A stretch of DNA of 64,000 nt from Bacillota bacterium (GTDB taxonomy: Bacteria; Bacillota; Clostridia; Lachnospirales; Lachnospiraceae). Below, one piece after another: positions 41,728 through 52,125 of the stretch. A program made the position numbers and the translations under genes. Every line of letters starts with the position of its first letter. Within the stretch, counting starts at the first letter, position 1. Under the pieces are notes generated by a model that did not search any database, was not told the DNA's origin, and saw only the letters and a list, made by a program, of their open reading frames with translations. The stretch is from assembly GCA_023439505.1 (NCBI GenBank), contig JAEXNR010000023.1, positions 1 to 64,000 of the forward strand, read 5' to 3'.

Positions 41728-43204
41728 ATTTCAATTCATTTTTAAATTCTTGGATTTTTCGATCCAATATTTCTATGGACATTTTATTGGAAAATACCAG
41801 CTCACTATCTTTTAAATAATCGAGAAAACTATAGATGGAATATACAATGCTTTTTTCATGAAATACAAAGTGGAAAGTACCTTTCTGAGGATGAATATAT
41901 AAGAAGAAAATATGCGATTCACCCCCAACTGAAATTACTAAACTGGAAGATGGCTTGAATTCATCCGGATTTATCATAATTGCATGATAAGGCATGTTGT
42001 GAATAGCCTCCGATAATTTATCCATAAGGACCATACAATCCTGCTTGCCTAAGGGGCTATAAAATTCATTCGGGACCTCGGTAATACGACCCGATGTCCA
42101 GAAATCCTCCAGGCCTTCCAGTGTGAAATAAGAAGTATATTCATGCCCATCAGATAACAGCTGGTAATAAGATTTCGAACGATTTGACATAAGCTTAACA
42201 AGATCATCTTTCATCGGAAAGTCGTATACATATTTGTTATATTGTTCCTCGCTGGCAAAGAACATAAAACAGGGCTGTGAGAAAAGGCAGCAGGTCATAG
42301 GGGACAGATTACCATTCACCCCTGGGTATGCTTCCAATATGGAATATTTATTATAAAACTCCATAGGGTTATAGATTCGTTCCATAAGGGGTGAGGAGGC
42401 ATGAAACATATTTTTATATATTGTATGATACAACTGATGCATATCCCCGGTTAAAAATAAAGCAGCATAGCTCATGTCATAAGAAAGAACGATTACCTTA
42501 TCAGTGGTCATGATAAAGTAGGGAAAGATGGAGGTTTCATTATATTTGACCTCAAGGTCATCATAGGAAATATAAGCATTATAGTTAGACACGGTAAGCA
42601 GCAGAGGCATAACATTTTTAATTAAAGTAAGATTGCACTGATTATCACTGTTTACCGGGATGTCCTTCTGTAAACAGAAAATATGTTCAATATGTAAACT
42701 GCTGTTACCACAGACCGATAAAAGCAGGTCGATTAAGAAGGCATGCTCAGGTTGGATGAGCAGCCGGATACTGCCATTGTCTTTAGAGGCTTCTGCTTCT
42801 ATGACAGCTTTCATCATACGGTTGATCTCATTTACACCGTATAAAACGCTTGTCTGTTGAAAGCTGCTGAAATCATGTTGATAATTAAGCTTTACAGACC
42901 CGGTGCCGGGTTCGCCTAATGAATCGATGCTTTCCAATAAATCCTTGACTAAAAGGTGCCTCTTATAAACATCCTGACCAATCCGTTCCATATGATACAA
43001 ATGACGCAATTTCTGTGCCTGATAAGGAGTCAGGAGCATGGACTGCATAATCTTTTCCAAAACCGCCATATCGGAAGGAACCCGTTTACCGGTAAGCATA
43101 TGCTGGATGAAGCTGCGCTCGACACCGCTGATTTTGGACAATGCTTGTATTGTTATGCCCTGGGTGCTAATGTAATTCTTTAATGCTTGAGAAAAGCTGC
43201 TCAT
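41726..43204 (-). CDS. XRE-family helix-turn-helix protein of unknown target
   Basis: 492 aa, ATG at 43204 after AAGGAGA. The N-terminal Xre domain (about 5-65) includes ITIQALSKISGVERSFIQHM and LTGKRVPSDMAVLEKIM. About 420 residues follow with no recognised domain; they may form a ligand-binding or sensor part. It is divergent from the giant LRR/peptidase gene at 43476, with a TTGTCACA direct repeat between the two start regions, and thus probably controls that gene and itself. Length is unusual for a simple Xre repressor. Confidence 0.75.
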   Translation of the reverse strand: MSSFSQALKNYISTQGITIQALSKISGVERSFIQHMLTGKRVPSDMAVLEKIMQSMLLTPYQAQKLRHLYHMERIGQDVYKRHLLVKDLLESIDSLGEPGTGSVKLNYQHDFSSFQQTSVLYGVNEINRMMKAVIEAEASKDNGSIRLLIQPEHAFLIDLLLSVCGNSSLHIEHIFCLQKDIPVNSDNQCNLTLIKNVMPLLLTVSNYNAYISYDDLEVKYNETSIFPYFIMTTDKVIVLSYDMSYAALFLTGDMHQLYHTIYKNMFHASSPLMERIYNPMEFYNKYSILEAYPGVNGNLSPMTCCLFSQPCFMFFASEEQYNKYVYDFPMKDDLVKLMSNRSKSYYQLLSDGHEYTSYFTLEGLEDFWTSGRITEVPNEFYSPLGKQDCMVLMDKLSEAIHNMPYHAIMINPDEFKPSSSLVISVGGESHIFFLYIHPQKGTFHFVFHEKSIVYSIYSFLDYLKDSELVFSNKMSIEILDRKIQEFKNELK

Positions 43205-43236
43205 GTACCGATCTCCTTAGTGAATATTCTGGTTAT

Positions 43237-43265
43237 ATCATACAGGAAATGTATATTTTTTTCAA
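43237..43265 (-). promoter_or_regulatory. Promoter of the XRE gene
   Basis: On the minus strand TTGAAA (43265-43260) and TATGAT (43242-43237) are separated by exactly 17 bp, 33 bp upstream of the ATG. Confidence 0.6.
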
Positions 43266-43280
43266 CGGGATAAAAAATTA

Positions 43281-43300
43281 TTGTCACATATTTTGTCACA
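43281..43300. promoter_or_regulatory. TTGTCACA direct repeat, candidate operator
   Basis: TTGTCACA occurs at 43281-43288 and 43293-43300, 12 bp apart, just upstream of the XRE -35 and between the divergent genes. Confidence 0.4.
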
Positions 43301-43475
43301 GATTGCGGAGAGATGAAATATTCCATACAATAATTGTATATATTGTTGAAATTTCTGTATTGGAAGCTTGCTGTGCAATGTGGAAGAAGAAATATGACCT
43401 ATAGTAGCAGTAGGGTATCTTGTACAGTTATGGTGAGACAACTTACAATCTTAAACCAGAGGGAGATCATTCGTG

Positions 43476-46400
43476 ATGAAGCGTAATTGGAAAGGCATGT
43501 GTAGTATTTTATTAACAGTTTTCATGATATTTAGTCTATTGCCTGTGAAACCGGCATTGGCAACGGTGGGCACAGGAACAGATATTACAGCTGATTTTGT
43601 AGATACGAATTTTTTATCAGCAGTTCGTGAGAGATTGGGGAAAGAGCCGGGAGACGAAATTTATGATAGTGATGTTGCCAATATAGGATCATTAGATGTG
43701 TCATCCAGGAATATCACTAGTCTTGCCGGAATAGAGTATTTTACTTCCCTGGAATATCTTGTATGTAGAGACAATCAACTTGAAGTTCTGGATATCAGCG
43801 GCCTTACAAAATTAAGACAGCTTTCGTGTGATAATAACCAGCTGGTGACGATTGATGTAAGCGGCTTGTCATCACTGGAATACCTTTCGTGCAGTAGCAA
43901 TTCTTTAACGCAGTTAAAGATGGATGGTGCATATGCCTTGGAAAGTATAAGTTGTGGTGATAACCAATTATCCTCCCTGGATGTAAGTTCTCTGAATTCG
44001 TTAAAACATCTTTCGTGCCGAAATAGTCAGTTGACAACGTTGAATATAAGCGGTTTAAACTCATTGGAAGATCTATATTGCCCTGAAAATCAGCTGGTAT
44101 CGTTGGATGCAAGTAATTTAACTGCCTTGACATTTCTTGATTGTGATGATAATCAACTGACAACTCTAAATATTAATAGTACGAGTGTCTTAGAAGTTCT
44201 TTCTTGTAATAATAATCAATTATCGGCACTAGACGTAAGTGATCTAATTTCACTAAAGAATCTCAGCTTTTGTTACAATAAGATTACTGGCATAGAGTTA
44301 GATGGTTTAAGTTCGTTGGAAAGACTTTACTGCCCTAATAACCAATTAGGATCACTGGATGTGAGCAATTTAACTGCGTTAATATCCCTTGTATGTGATG
44401 ATAATCAGCTCACATCGTTGGATGTCAGTGGGCTGGCATTACTGAAAGATCTCTCTTGCAATAATAATCAACTGACATCATTAAATATTGATGGTGCAAA
44501 TGCTTTAGAAACTTTAACTTGTTCTGAAAATCAATTAATATCACTGGATGTAAGCAATTTAACTGCGTTAACAACCCTTTTTTGCAGTGATAATCAACTG
44601 ACATCGTTGGATGTCAGTGGGTTGGCATTTCTGGAAAAGCTCTTGTGCGGTGATAATCAGCTGACATCGTTGGATGTCAGTGGGTTGGCATTCCTGGAAA
44701 AGCTCATGTGCGATGAAAATCAGCTGACATCGTTGAATATCAATGGTGCAAATGCTTTGGAAAGCCTATATTGTTCGGAGAATCAATTAATAACATTAGC
44801 CGCAATTGATTTAACTGCCTTAAAGGAACTTTATTGCCCAAATAATCAGCTGGAATCCTTGAATATCAGTGGTTCAAATGCTTTAGAGAGTCTAATTTGC
44901 AGAAATAACAGATTAACAGCGCTAAATGTCACAGGGCTGAATGTTTTGGTTACGTTAAACTGTTTTTATAATAATTTTTCTGGGATATCATCTATCGTAG
45001 GATATGATAGCCAACGAACAACAGATTTTCACTTTGATCCACAGAATAATCCTTCAACTGATACTGCTGTTGCTACGCTGACAATCAATAAGGATGGCAT
45101 TTTGTGGAGCAATCATGGTAAAAACTTTATTTTGAAGTCCCAGGAAAATAAATCGGATACAGTACCTATGACGAATGTCGGTGGGACGGCAACCGCCACG
45201 GTAAGAAACGGGGTCTGGAAGGTTTACGACGGGAATGTTGATACTGGAACCAGAATCATTATCAGCAATGGAGATGGCAATGCAGAGTTAAATTATTATA
45301 CCATCCAATACTCCGTTGAGGATGCCGGTATGGCTGAGGGTAGTACCATCAACGCAACTTACAATGATAATCCTGTTGTAAGCGGCACAATTGTACCTGG
45401 AGGGGGAGAACTGATTATTACTGCCGCCGGTGCAGGTGCTAATACATACACTTATTTCTGGAGTGGAATGGGTGCGGATGTCAATACACACACGATCCCT
45501 ACGATTTTCTACAATCTGTCATCAACGATACATATAACCTGCACTATAACAGGGTCCACATCAAATAACTCTCCAGGAGATATCACGGATGAACCGACCG
45601 CACATAAGGAGCAGATTCTGCCGAATGTGAATGAAGTAAGTATGCCTTCGGTGGGTAATGTAAAAGCATTGGTTTTCCTGGTAGAATTTCCTGACAGCGA
45701 GAATCAGAATAAGAATGATAATATCACAGCCCAATCTGTGAAGGATCTTCTTTTTAACACAGATAATACGGATAACTATCCTTATGAAAGTGCTACAAAT
45801 TATTATCTGCGTTCATCTTATGGTAAACTTAGCATCACTGGAGATGTATACGGATACTATACTGCCCAAAAAAGCAGAAGTGAATATTCAAATGGGGAAG
45901 ATGATGAGAGTAATTATCTGGGACGACAGGAACTACTAAATGAAGTTATGACCTATTATGATAGTGAAATTGATTATTCGCAGTATGATTCAGATAAAGA
46001 TGGAACGATAGATGCAGTTTATATAAATTTTGCAGGTGATAATACGGGTTATGGCAGTGAGTGGTGGAGTTATATGACTTCATGGATGGGTACCAATCTA
46101 TCACCGGAATTCGATGGAAAAAAGATAAATGATTTTGTTTGGCTTCATCAGCCGGCCTATACGGGTGATGGTATTAATCAATTATATGATATTACATTTA
46201 TTCATGAAACAGGGCATTTATTGGGGTTAGCAGACTATTATGACGCAGATTATGATGGCTGGGATACAGATGGTCTCAAATCCTATGATATGATGGAGAC
46301 TAATGTCGGAGATAATAATTCCTTTTCAAAATATCTTCTGGGTTGGATTAAAGATCCCCAGATTATAACCTCAAACGAGAAAGTATCTTTAAAGCCCTAT

Positions 46401-49400
46401 ACCGAATATCCTGACATGGCCATTGTGTACCCTAAGGGAGATACTGCCAGTAAGCAGTTTTTCGTGCTAGAATATGTGACCGATACATTAAACAATAGGC
46501 AGTGGCCCTATACCGGTCTGCTTTATGGCGGGGCAGGGATTCGCATCTGGCGGGTCAATACGACTCTGAATGAAGATGAGACAGGATATAAGTACGACAA
46601 CCATACAGGGGATATAGAGGATTTGGAATTTATTAGCTCGTCCGGATCAAAAACCTTACAGGCGGTAGAATATGCCCCACACATGGATGTATTCTATGAA
46701 GGGGAAGAGCTGACACCTTACTCTACCCCCTCGAGTTACATATACGGAGAAGGGGCGGCGAAATCGGGTCCATGGGATTTTTCAGGTGTTACAGTGAATC
46801 AAATACATTTAGGGGGAGATACGGCAACGGCACAGGTAACGTTTGAAACATCACCGGCATATTCAGAGTTTGAAATAAAAGGAGCGTTGTCTTGCGATAA
46901 TGTTATGAATTTCACCATCACTTCGGGTGTGGAAATGAGATATTCTTCAGCCGAGCCACAAGCTGAAATATATTCGGGGGAAAATAAGATAGCTAAGATT
47001 GATCTTAAGCAATTTGCGGTAACAGGTGTTGACTATGACAAGGTGTACGGTTATGCGATGGAGGATGCAATCGGTATCAATTCCTATGAAGGGCAGGAAT
47101 TAAGCTTTGTCATTCCGGAGGGGACTTTTACATCCTCCTATGGGGTATATAGCAAGGAACTTAAGATTAATTTTACGCCCCGTTCAAATTCCGCTGTCAC
47201 AATCGGTGAAATCAGCAACAATGCCGGTAATATCCAGCAGTATTATCAGGTCGGAGATGATTTGTTTGCTTGTTTTCGAAGAAACTGGAACGGTACAAGT
47301 ACGAACTTATATGATTTATTATTGATACATACAGATACAAATCAGATTGAGGACATTCCAGTTAATGTTACTTATGACTTTGCCAACGATTTGAATGGAA
47401 AATATCCAATTGAGGCTTATCAGCTATCAGACAACACATTTGCCGTATATACATATTATGCTGGGAACATATATATGGATAAAGTAGACTATACAGGAAA
47501 GGTATTGGCATCAAAGGTTGTCGATCTGAGGTCGATGGGAATGATGGGAATTCACTCTCCGATATATGGAGATTATGTATTTGAAGATGGTTTTATAATG
47601 GTGGTAGATATTACGACATCTGAGTCTGAATATATATATTTTGACAACGATTTAAAAAACGCGCCGATGAAACTTAGTATTCAGGATATGATGAATACAA
47701 CAATCCCAACTACCGGCGGATGGGTTTTGCAGGATATTGGAAATGGTCAAAAAATTATTATTCAGAATGAGGGCTCGATCCTTTATGGCTTCTCTCGTGC
47801 CATGTGCGTTATTACGGATAAACGCATGAGTGTTATAAAATATAAAGAATTGAGTTCAATGTATGGGAATTATAACAGAGCATATAAGGATGCTTTCCGC
47901 CTTGACGATGATCGGATCGGTATGATATCTGTTGTAAAAAAGAGCGACACGTTAACAGATTGGATCATGGAGATTTATGATAATGATCTGAACTTAATAT
48001 CCTCTCAGACCTTGCTCGCCGATACGACGCTGGAGTATAAGCATTTTATGCAGACGGCATCGGGATATGTCATTAGCGCGCAGGGGTGGAAATCGTATGG
48101 AGAAGTACTTCATGGAGGGATGGCGAGCGGGATCTATTATGGAAGATTTACAAAAGCCATATTTTTTGATAAAGAATTTCAATTAAAAAACACATATTCA
48201 ATCACATATCCGGATAAATCCAGCGTTTCTGAGAGAATTGGGATATTTGAATTAAATGAAAATGAGTATTTTATCGGTGATTGGTGTGCTTGTTATAAGC
48301 TGTATAACACCATAACTACTAACGAGGCAACCTTGCAGAGCATCGCGATCACTACCCCTGCAAGCAAGCTGACCTACACCGTTGGAGACAGCCTTGATAT
48401 CAGCGGAATGGTGGTGACCGGAACCTACAGCGACAGCAGTACAAAGGCGGAAACAGTAACAACCGCTAACGTAACCGGCTTTGACAGCAGTGCACCGACA
48501 GCAAGCCAGATGCTTACGGTAACAGTGGACGGGAAGACTGTTACGTATACCGTAACCATCAAGGCGGCTCCTGCGGCAACCCTGCGGAGCATCGCGATCA
48601 CTACCCCTGCAAGTAAGCTGACCTACACCGTTGGAGACAGCCTTGATATCAGCGGAATGGTGGTAACCGGGACCTACAGCGACAGCAGTACAAAGGCGGA
48701 AATAGTAACAACCTCCAACGTAACCGGCTTTGACAGCAGTGCACCGACGGCAAGCCAGATGCTTACGGTAACAGTGGGCGGGAAGACTGTTACGTATACC
48801 GTAACCATCAAGGCGGCTCCTGCGGAAAAAAGCAGCGATGCAGACTTATCAGAACTTTCTCTTGGTGGAGCGAGCCTAAGCCCGGCATTCTCATCTGGCA
48901 CAACGAGCTATACGGCAAGCGTGGCAAACAGTGTAAACAGCATTACCGTTACCACAAGAGCAAATGACAGCAAAGCGTCGGTAAAGGTGAATGGGAATTC
49001 TTTTACTGGCGGACAGATGGCAGTAGAACTGAATGCGGGGAATAATACAATTACGATAGAGATAACGGCAGAGAATGCAACCGTAAAGACCTATACCATT
49101 ATAGTAATCCGCGCGGCCGCAGGCAATAACGGCGACGGCAGTGGCAACAGCAATAATAACGGCAATGGTGGCGGAAGTCCGGTTGTTCCCTACACTGGAA
49201 CGGAGTCCTCTTCGACAGAGACAATCACCACGGAGGTAAAGGGAGACAGCTCAGACAGCACTGTTTCCCGGATTACTATTGAGAGAACCACCGGAGCGGA
49301 CGGCAAGAAGACAGATACCGTGACCTTTGCGGCAGACAAAGCAGCAGAGACGGTTCAGAAGTTGAAGGAAGTAAATAGCGATACCGCAAGAATTGTACTT

Positions 49401-50522
49401 CCGGATACCAAAGGAGAGGTAGAGGAAACAAAGGTTAATATTCCGTCAACTTCCATCGGAACTTTGTCCGATGCAAATATTAACCTTCAGATCAGCACAG
49501 ACGCGGCAAAGATTGACCTATCAAGTGAAGCATTAACGGATATCAGCTCCGGTACAGAGGAGGATCTGTATTTTCGTCTGGTACCGGTAAAGGATGAGGC
49601 AGGGAAGAAGACCGTTAACGACCAGGCAGTATTGAAGGCATCTATTGTAAGCGGCAATGCAGAAAGTAATGTATCTGTGATTGGTAATCCGATCACAATT
49701 GAAACTAATATGTCTTTCATAGCAGCAGACATTACCCTTCCTCTGACCGGAATTACAATCCCTTCCAATCCTGCTGAGAGGACAGAATTACTGCAGCAGC
49801 TGGCAGTATATATTGAACATTCCGACGGTGACAAGGAACTGGTACAGGGAGAACTTATAGAATACGGGGATGGCATATACGGAATTAAGTTCCATATCAC
49901 AAAGTTCAGTACCTTCACGGTGGTGAAGACGGATGCCTTCCTAAAATCCCCCGATAACAGTATCATTAGGGTAACAGCACCGAATGAGGCAACAATCAAA
50001 GGAACAAATATTACCGCCACAGTAGCCAATACGGTAAGCAGCATAACAGTGAAGCTTACGGCTGGTGATAAGGCAGTATGGAACCTGTACAGCGATAAAG
50101 CAGCTACGAAGGCAGTAGAGGGTAAGAAACTGATCTTAAAGACAGGAATAAATACCGCTTATATCAAGGTGACAGCAGAAGATGGAACTGCTAAAGTATA
50201 CAAGCTAACCATCACCAGAAGTAAATCCTCTGCAGCAGTTGTTACGAAAGTAGGTGTGCCAAAGGCTACGGTGATAAAAGGAAAGACAATAACTTCAACT
50301 GTAGCTGGAACGACGGCTTCTCTGACCGTTAAGATATCTGTAAGCAGTAAGGCGACTTGGAAGCTGTATAGAGACAAAGCATGCAAGAAAGTAGTTGCGG
50401 ATAAGAAGCTGACACTAAAGAATGGAACTAACACTGTTTATATAAAAGTAACGGCGGAAGATGGAAAGAGTAGTAATGTATATACCTTAAAGATTACTCG
50501 TAAGGCTGTGACTAAGAAATAG
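43476..50522 (+). CDS. Giant secreted LRR / M6-type metallopeptidase / Ig-like protein
   Basis: 2348 aa from ATG 43476 (GTG 43473 also fits GAGGGAG). Signal peptide ending near KPALA. Residues about 69-505 hold some twenty 21-residue leucine-rich repeats of the form LDVSxLxxLxxLxCxxNQLTS. After a linker comes an M6-like peptidase domain with zinc motif HETGHLLGLAD near residue 910 and SYDMMET as Met-turn. A long beta-rich region (about 1090-1610) follows, then two nearly identical 83-residue Ig-like repeats (1618-1783), a cadherin-like domain (1788-1878), an Asn/Gly linker, and two repeat domains at the C-terminus. No LPxTG or SLH anchor is seen, so it is released or held non-covalently. Probable role: degradation or binding of extracellular proteins. 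Confidence 0.88.
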   Translation: MKRNWKGMCSILLTVFMIFSLLPVKPALATVGTGTDITADFVDTNFLSAVRERLGKEPGDEIYDSDVANIGSLDVSSRNITSLAGIEYFTSLEYLVCRDNQLEVLDISGLTKLRQLSCDNNQLVTIDVSGLSSLEYLSCSSNSLTQLKMDGAYALESISCGDNQLSSLDVSSLNSLKHLSCRNSQLTTLNISGLNSLEDLYCPENQLVSLDASNLTALTFLDCDDNQLTTLNINSTSVLEVLSCNNNQLSALDVSDLISLKNLSFCYNKITGIELDGLSSLERLYCPNNQLGSLDVSNLTALISLVCDDNQLTSLDVSGLALLKDLSCNNNQLTSLNIDGANALETLTCSENQLISLDVSNLTALTTLFCSDNQLTSLDVSGLAFLEKLLCGDNQLTSLDVSGLAFLEKLMCDENQLTSLNINGANALESLYCSENQLITLAAIDLTALKELYCPNNQLESLNISGSNALESLICRNNRLTALNVTGLNVLVTLNCFYNNFSGISSIVGYDSQRTTDFHFDPQNNPSTDTAVATLTINKDGILWSNHGKNFILKSQENKSDTVPMTNVGGTATATVRNGVWKVYDGNVDTGTRIIISNGDGNAELNYYTIQYSVEDAGMAEGSTINATYNDNPVVSGTIVPGGGELIITAAGAGANTYTYFWSGMGADVNTHTIPTIFYNLSSTIHITCTITGSTSNNSPGDITDEPTAHKEQILPNVNEVSMPSVGNVKALVFLVEFPDSENQNKNDNITAQSVKDLLFNTDNTDNYPYESATNYYLRSSYGKLSITGDVYGYYTAQKSRSEYSNGEDDESNYLGRQELLNEVMTYYDSEIDYSQYDSDKDGTIDAVYINFAGDNTGYGSEWWSYMTSWMGTNLSPEFDGKKINDFVWLHQPAYTGDGINQLYDITFIHETGHLLGLADYYDADYDGWDTDGLKSYDMMETNVGDNNSFSKYLLGWIKDPQIITSNEKVSLKPYTEYPDMAIVYPKGDTASKQFFVLEYVTDTLNNRQWPYTGLLYGGAGIRIWRVNTTLNEDETGYKYDNHTGDIEDLEFISSSGSKTLQAVEYAPHMDVFYEGEELTPYSTPSSYIYGEGAAKSGPWDFSGVTVNQIHLGGDTATAQVTFETSPAYSEFEIKGALSCDNVMNFTITSGVEMRYSSAEPQAEIYSGENKIAKIDLKQFAVTGVDYDKVYGYAMEDAIGINSYEGQELSFVIPEGTFTSSYGVYSKELKINFTPRSNSAVTIGEISNNAGNIQQYYQVGDDLFACFRRNWNGTSTNLYDLLLIHTDTNQIEDIPVNVTYDFANDLNGKYPIEAYQLSDNTFAVYTYYAGNIYMDKVDYTGKVLASKVVDLRSMGMMGIHSPIYGDYVFEDGFIMVVDITTSESEYIYFDNDLKNAPMKLSIQDMMNTTIPTTGGWVLQDIGNGQKIIIQNEGSILYGFSRAMCVITDKRMSVIKYKELSSMYGNYNRAYKDAFRLDDDRIGMISVVKKSDTLTDWIMEIYDNDLNLISSQTLLADTTLEYKHFMQTASGYVISAQGWKSYGEVLHGGMASGIYYGRFTKAIFFDKEFQLKNTYSITYPDKSSVSERIGIFELNENEYFIGDWCACYKLYNTITTNEATLQSIAITTPASKLTYTVGDSLDISGMVVTGTYSDSSTKAETVTTANVTGFDSSAPTASQMLTVTVDGKTVTYTVTIKAAPAATLRSIAITTPASKLTYTVGDSLDISGMVVTGTYSDSSTKAEIVTTSNVTGFDSSAPTASQMLTVTVGGKTVTYTVTIKAAPAEKSSDADLSELSLGGASLSPAFSSGTTSYTASVANSVNSITVTTRANDSKASVKVNGNSFTGGQMAVELNAGNNTITIEITAENATVKTYTIIVIRAAAGNNGDGSGNSNNNGNGGGSPVVPYTGTESSSTETITTEVKGDSSDSTVSRITIERTTGADGKKTDTVTFAADKAAETVQKLKEVNSDTARIVLPDTKGEVEETKVNIPSTSIGTLSDANINLQISTDAAKIDLSSEALTDISSGTEEDLYFRLVPVKDEAGKKTVNDQAVLKASIVSGNAESNVSVIGNPITIETNMSFIAADITLPLTGITIPSNPAERTELLQQLAVYIEHSDGDKELVQGELIEYGDGIYGIKFHITKFSTFTVVKTDAFLKSPDNSIIRVTAPNEATIKGTNITATVANTVSSITVKLTAGDKAVWNLYSDKAATKAVEGKKLILKTGINTAYIKVTAEDGTAKVYKLTITRSKSSAAVVTKVGVPKATVIKGKTITSTVAGTTASLTVKISVSSKATWKLYRDKACKKVVADKKLTLKNGTNTVYIKVTAEDGKSSNVYTLKITRKAVTKK
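44601..44726 (+). repeat. 63-bp tandem duplication inside the LRR region
   Basis: Two consecutive 63-bp units starting ACATCGTTGGATGTCAGTGG differ at only a few positions and encode the LRR pair LDVSGLAFLEKLLCGDN / LDVSGLAFLEKLMCDEN. This is a recent in-frame duplication. Confidence 0.9.
48327..48824 (+). repeat. 249-bp tandem duplication of an Ig-like domain
   Basis: Units of 249 bp begin GCAACC(T/C)TGC at 48327 and 48576 and are about 95 percent alike by eye. Each encodes an 83-residue bacterial Ig-like domain starting SIAITTPASKLTYTVGDS. Confidence 0.9.
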
Positions 50523-50829
50523 TACACAACTCACATGAAGTTTAGAATTATTTCAGCTTTTTGATCATTTTGCTTTTAGGCAAGTTTCAGCCTATGGCTG
50601 GTTCAAATCGATTGCAATACTGTATAAAATGAGGGTTGTTACGATAGCTGTAAATGCACTGCAGTAATTAAGTAAGTATTAATATCCTTTGTATTTTAAA
50701 AGCATAGTCGTATAACTATTTATCACTGTAAAATGTGTATAAATAGACATTGCTTTTGGATTATTACGAAGAGGTTTTCCTTGATGGGTGACAGAAAAGG
50801 ATAAACAGCAGCGTGGAACGGAAAAAATC

Positions 50830-50882
50830 AAAAGTGAGTTTGCCTAACAGTAATTTATTGTATCGGCAGCTCACTTTTTTTT
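50830..50882 (+). terminator. Terminator downstream of the giant LRR/peptidase gene
   Basis: AAAAGTGAG and TTTGCC pair with GGCAG and CTCACTTTT across a 20-nt loop, followed by a T run. It lies about 310 bp after the stop; the DNA between (50523-50829) shows nothing else. Confidence 0.65.
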
Positions 50883-51054
50883 GATCTGCGATACAAAGCA
50901 ATCTGTTCCAACATGGCACCTTCCATACTGGCGGCTCTTTCGGCCTCGTTCTGGAGAATTTTCTGCTTGATTGATCGGTTGATGGGGATTGTCAACAATT
51001 TATTCTTGTTTTGGCTTATTCGTTCTTGTTCGTTTTTGTTTTTGCTAGTTAATC
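50855..51054 (-). pseudogene. Decayed open frame of unknown origin
   Basis: The minus-strand frame reads TIPINRSIKQKILQNEAE, RAASMEGAMLEQIALYRR and SKKSELPIQ before the stop at 50857-50855. There is no ATG start; a TTG is the only option, and a stop lies just upstream. It is helical and highly charged. I do not recognise it. Confidence 0.3.
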
Positions 51055-51297
51055 TTCAAATTCTTTCTATTATTTAATTCTTCAAAAATCTCATGGTGAG
51101 AAATTCCAATATTATTACCCTTCCTCCGGATACCATAAATCGAATTCTTCTGTGTTAATGTTCTCAGAATTATTCTGACTGGCAAGAACGTATCCTGCAA
51201 ATATGTCTCCTGCACAAGAATAATACGCAAACCGCCTGGTGACAGCCTGTAAAAGACTGCTGACGCTATGTTTCATGTCGAAAAAACCATGCTTCAT
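51045..51297 (-). pseudogene. Frameshifted fragment of an unknown gene
   Basis: Two minus-strand frames join across a frameshift near 51117: MKHSVSSLLQAVTRRFAYYS with DLWYPEEG in one phase and GNNIGISHHEIFEELNNRK in the other. Together they look like the remnant of one small protein. The family is unknown. Confidence 0.3.
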
Positions 51298-51441
51298 GCA
51301 GCATACGGTTTTCTTAAGTAAATTCTGATAGACTGGGCACAGATAGATATTACGAAATTCAATCTTCCTGTCACTACAAAATGATCAGGAGACAAATACC
51401 AGTCTGCCTGCCCATTCAACAATAAAAAAGGAGATTTTATT

Positions 51442-51984
51442 ATGCTGTCAACTTTTATCACAATCACCGTAATTGCTGCGGTCCTTGTTCTATGGGGTAT
51501 CTCCACACAGCGCAGGCTGGCAGTGCTGGAGGAAAATATCAGCAATGCCATGAGCCAGATCGGTGTGCAGCTGTCTGGCCGCTTCGATGCTCTGACAGCT
51601 CTTTTGGATCTGACAAAGGACTATGCCAGGCGGGAAAGCGAAATGCTGATTGAGACAATGAATACAAGTAGAAGCGTAATTACAGCAAAATCTACACCAA
51701 ATGATGTGCTGCGTCAGGAAGGGATTATTTATGAAGCTCTGGACAGGATTGCCATGGTAATAGAACATTGCCCGGAACTTTTAGCAAACCCAACCTATAG
51801 GAAAGTCATGGACGCGGCGCAGACCTATGTGAATATGGTGCGCACCAGCCGCCTTATTTACAATGACAGTGTGACCAAGTTCAACCGTGAAATCCGAATG
51901 TTTCCGATTTCTCTGGTTGCACGGATGTCAGGCTTTTCCAAAAGAGAATATCTTGTGGAGCAGACAGATTGGGCGGAAGGCTAA
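51442..51984 (+). CDS. LemA family protein
   Basis: 180 aa, ATG after AAAAAAGGAG. N-terminal membrane helix (FITITVIAAVLVLWG), then a four-helix bundle typical of LemA: LEENISNAMSQIGVQLSGRFDA..., ALTALLDLTKDYARRESEML and the C-terminal YNDSVTKFNREIRMFPISLVA. LemA proteins are membrane-anchored with a mostly cytoplasmic or outside helical domain of poorly known function. It precedes the giant gene at 52126 by 140 bp. No TPM-domain partner is adjacent. Confidence 0.9.
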   Translation: MLSTFITITVIAAVLVLWGISTQRRLAVLEENISNAMSQIGVQLSGRFDALTALLDLTKDYARRESEMLIETMNTSRSVITAKSTPNDVLRQEGIIYEALDRIAMVIEHCPELLANPTYRKVMDAAQTYVNMVRTSRLIYNDSVTKFNREIRMFPISLVARMSGFSKREYLVEQTDWAEG

Positions 51985-52125
51985 GATACGAAAGAAGCAG
52001 CATAGAAATGGGGGAGGAATATGAACAATTGCAGTCCGGTCTGGCGCAGGGTCAGAAGCCCGACAATATAATAGAAATCTTATACCCGGTAAAATGAAAT
52101 CAAATGCGAAGAGGAGGATCGTAAC

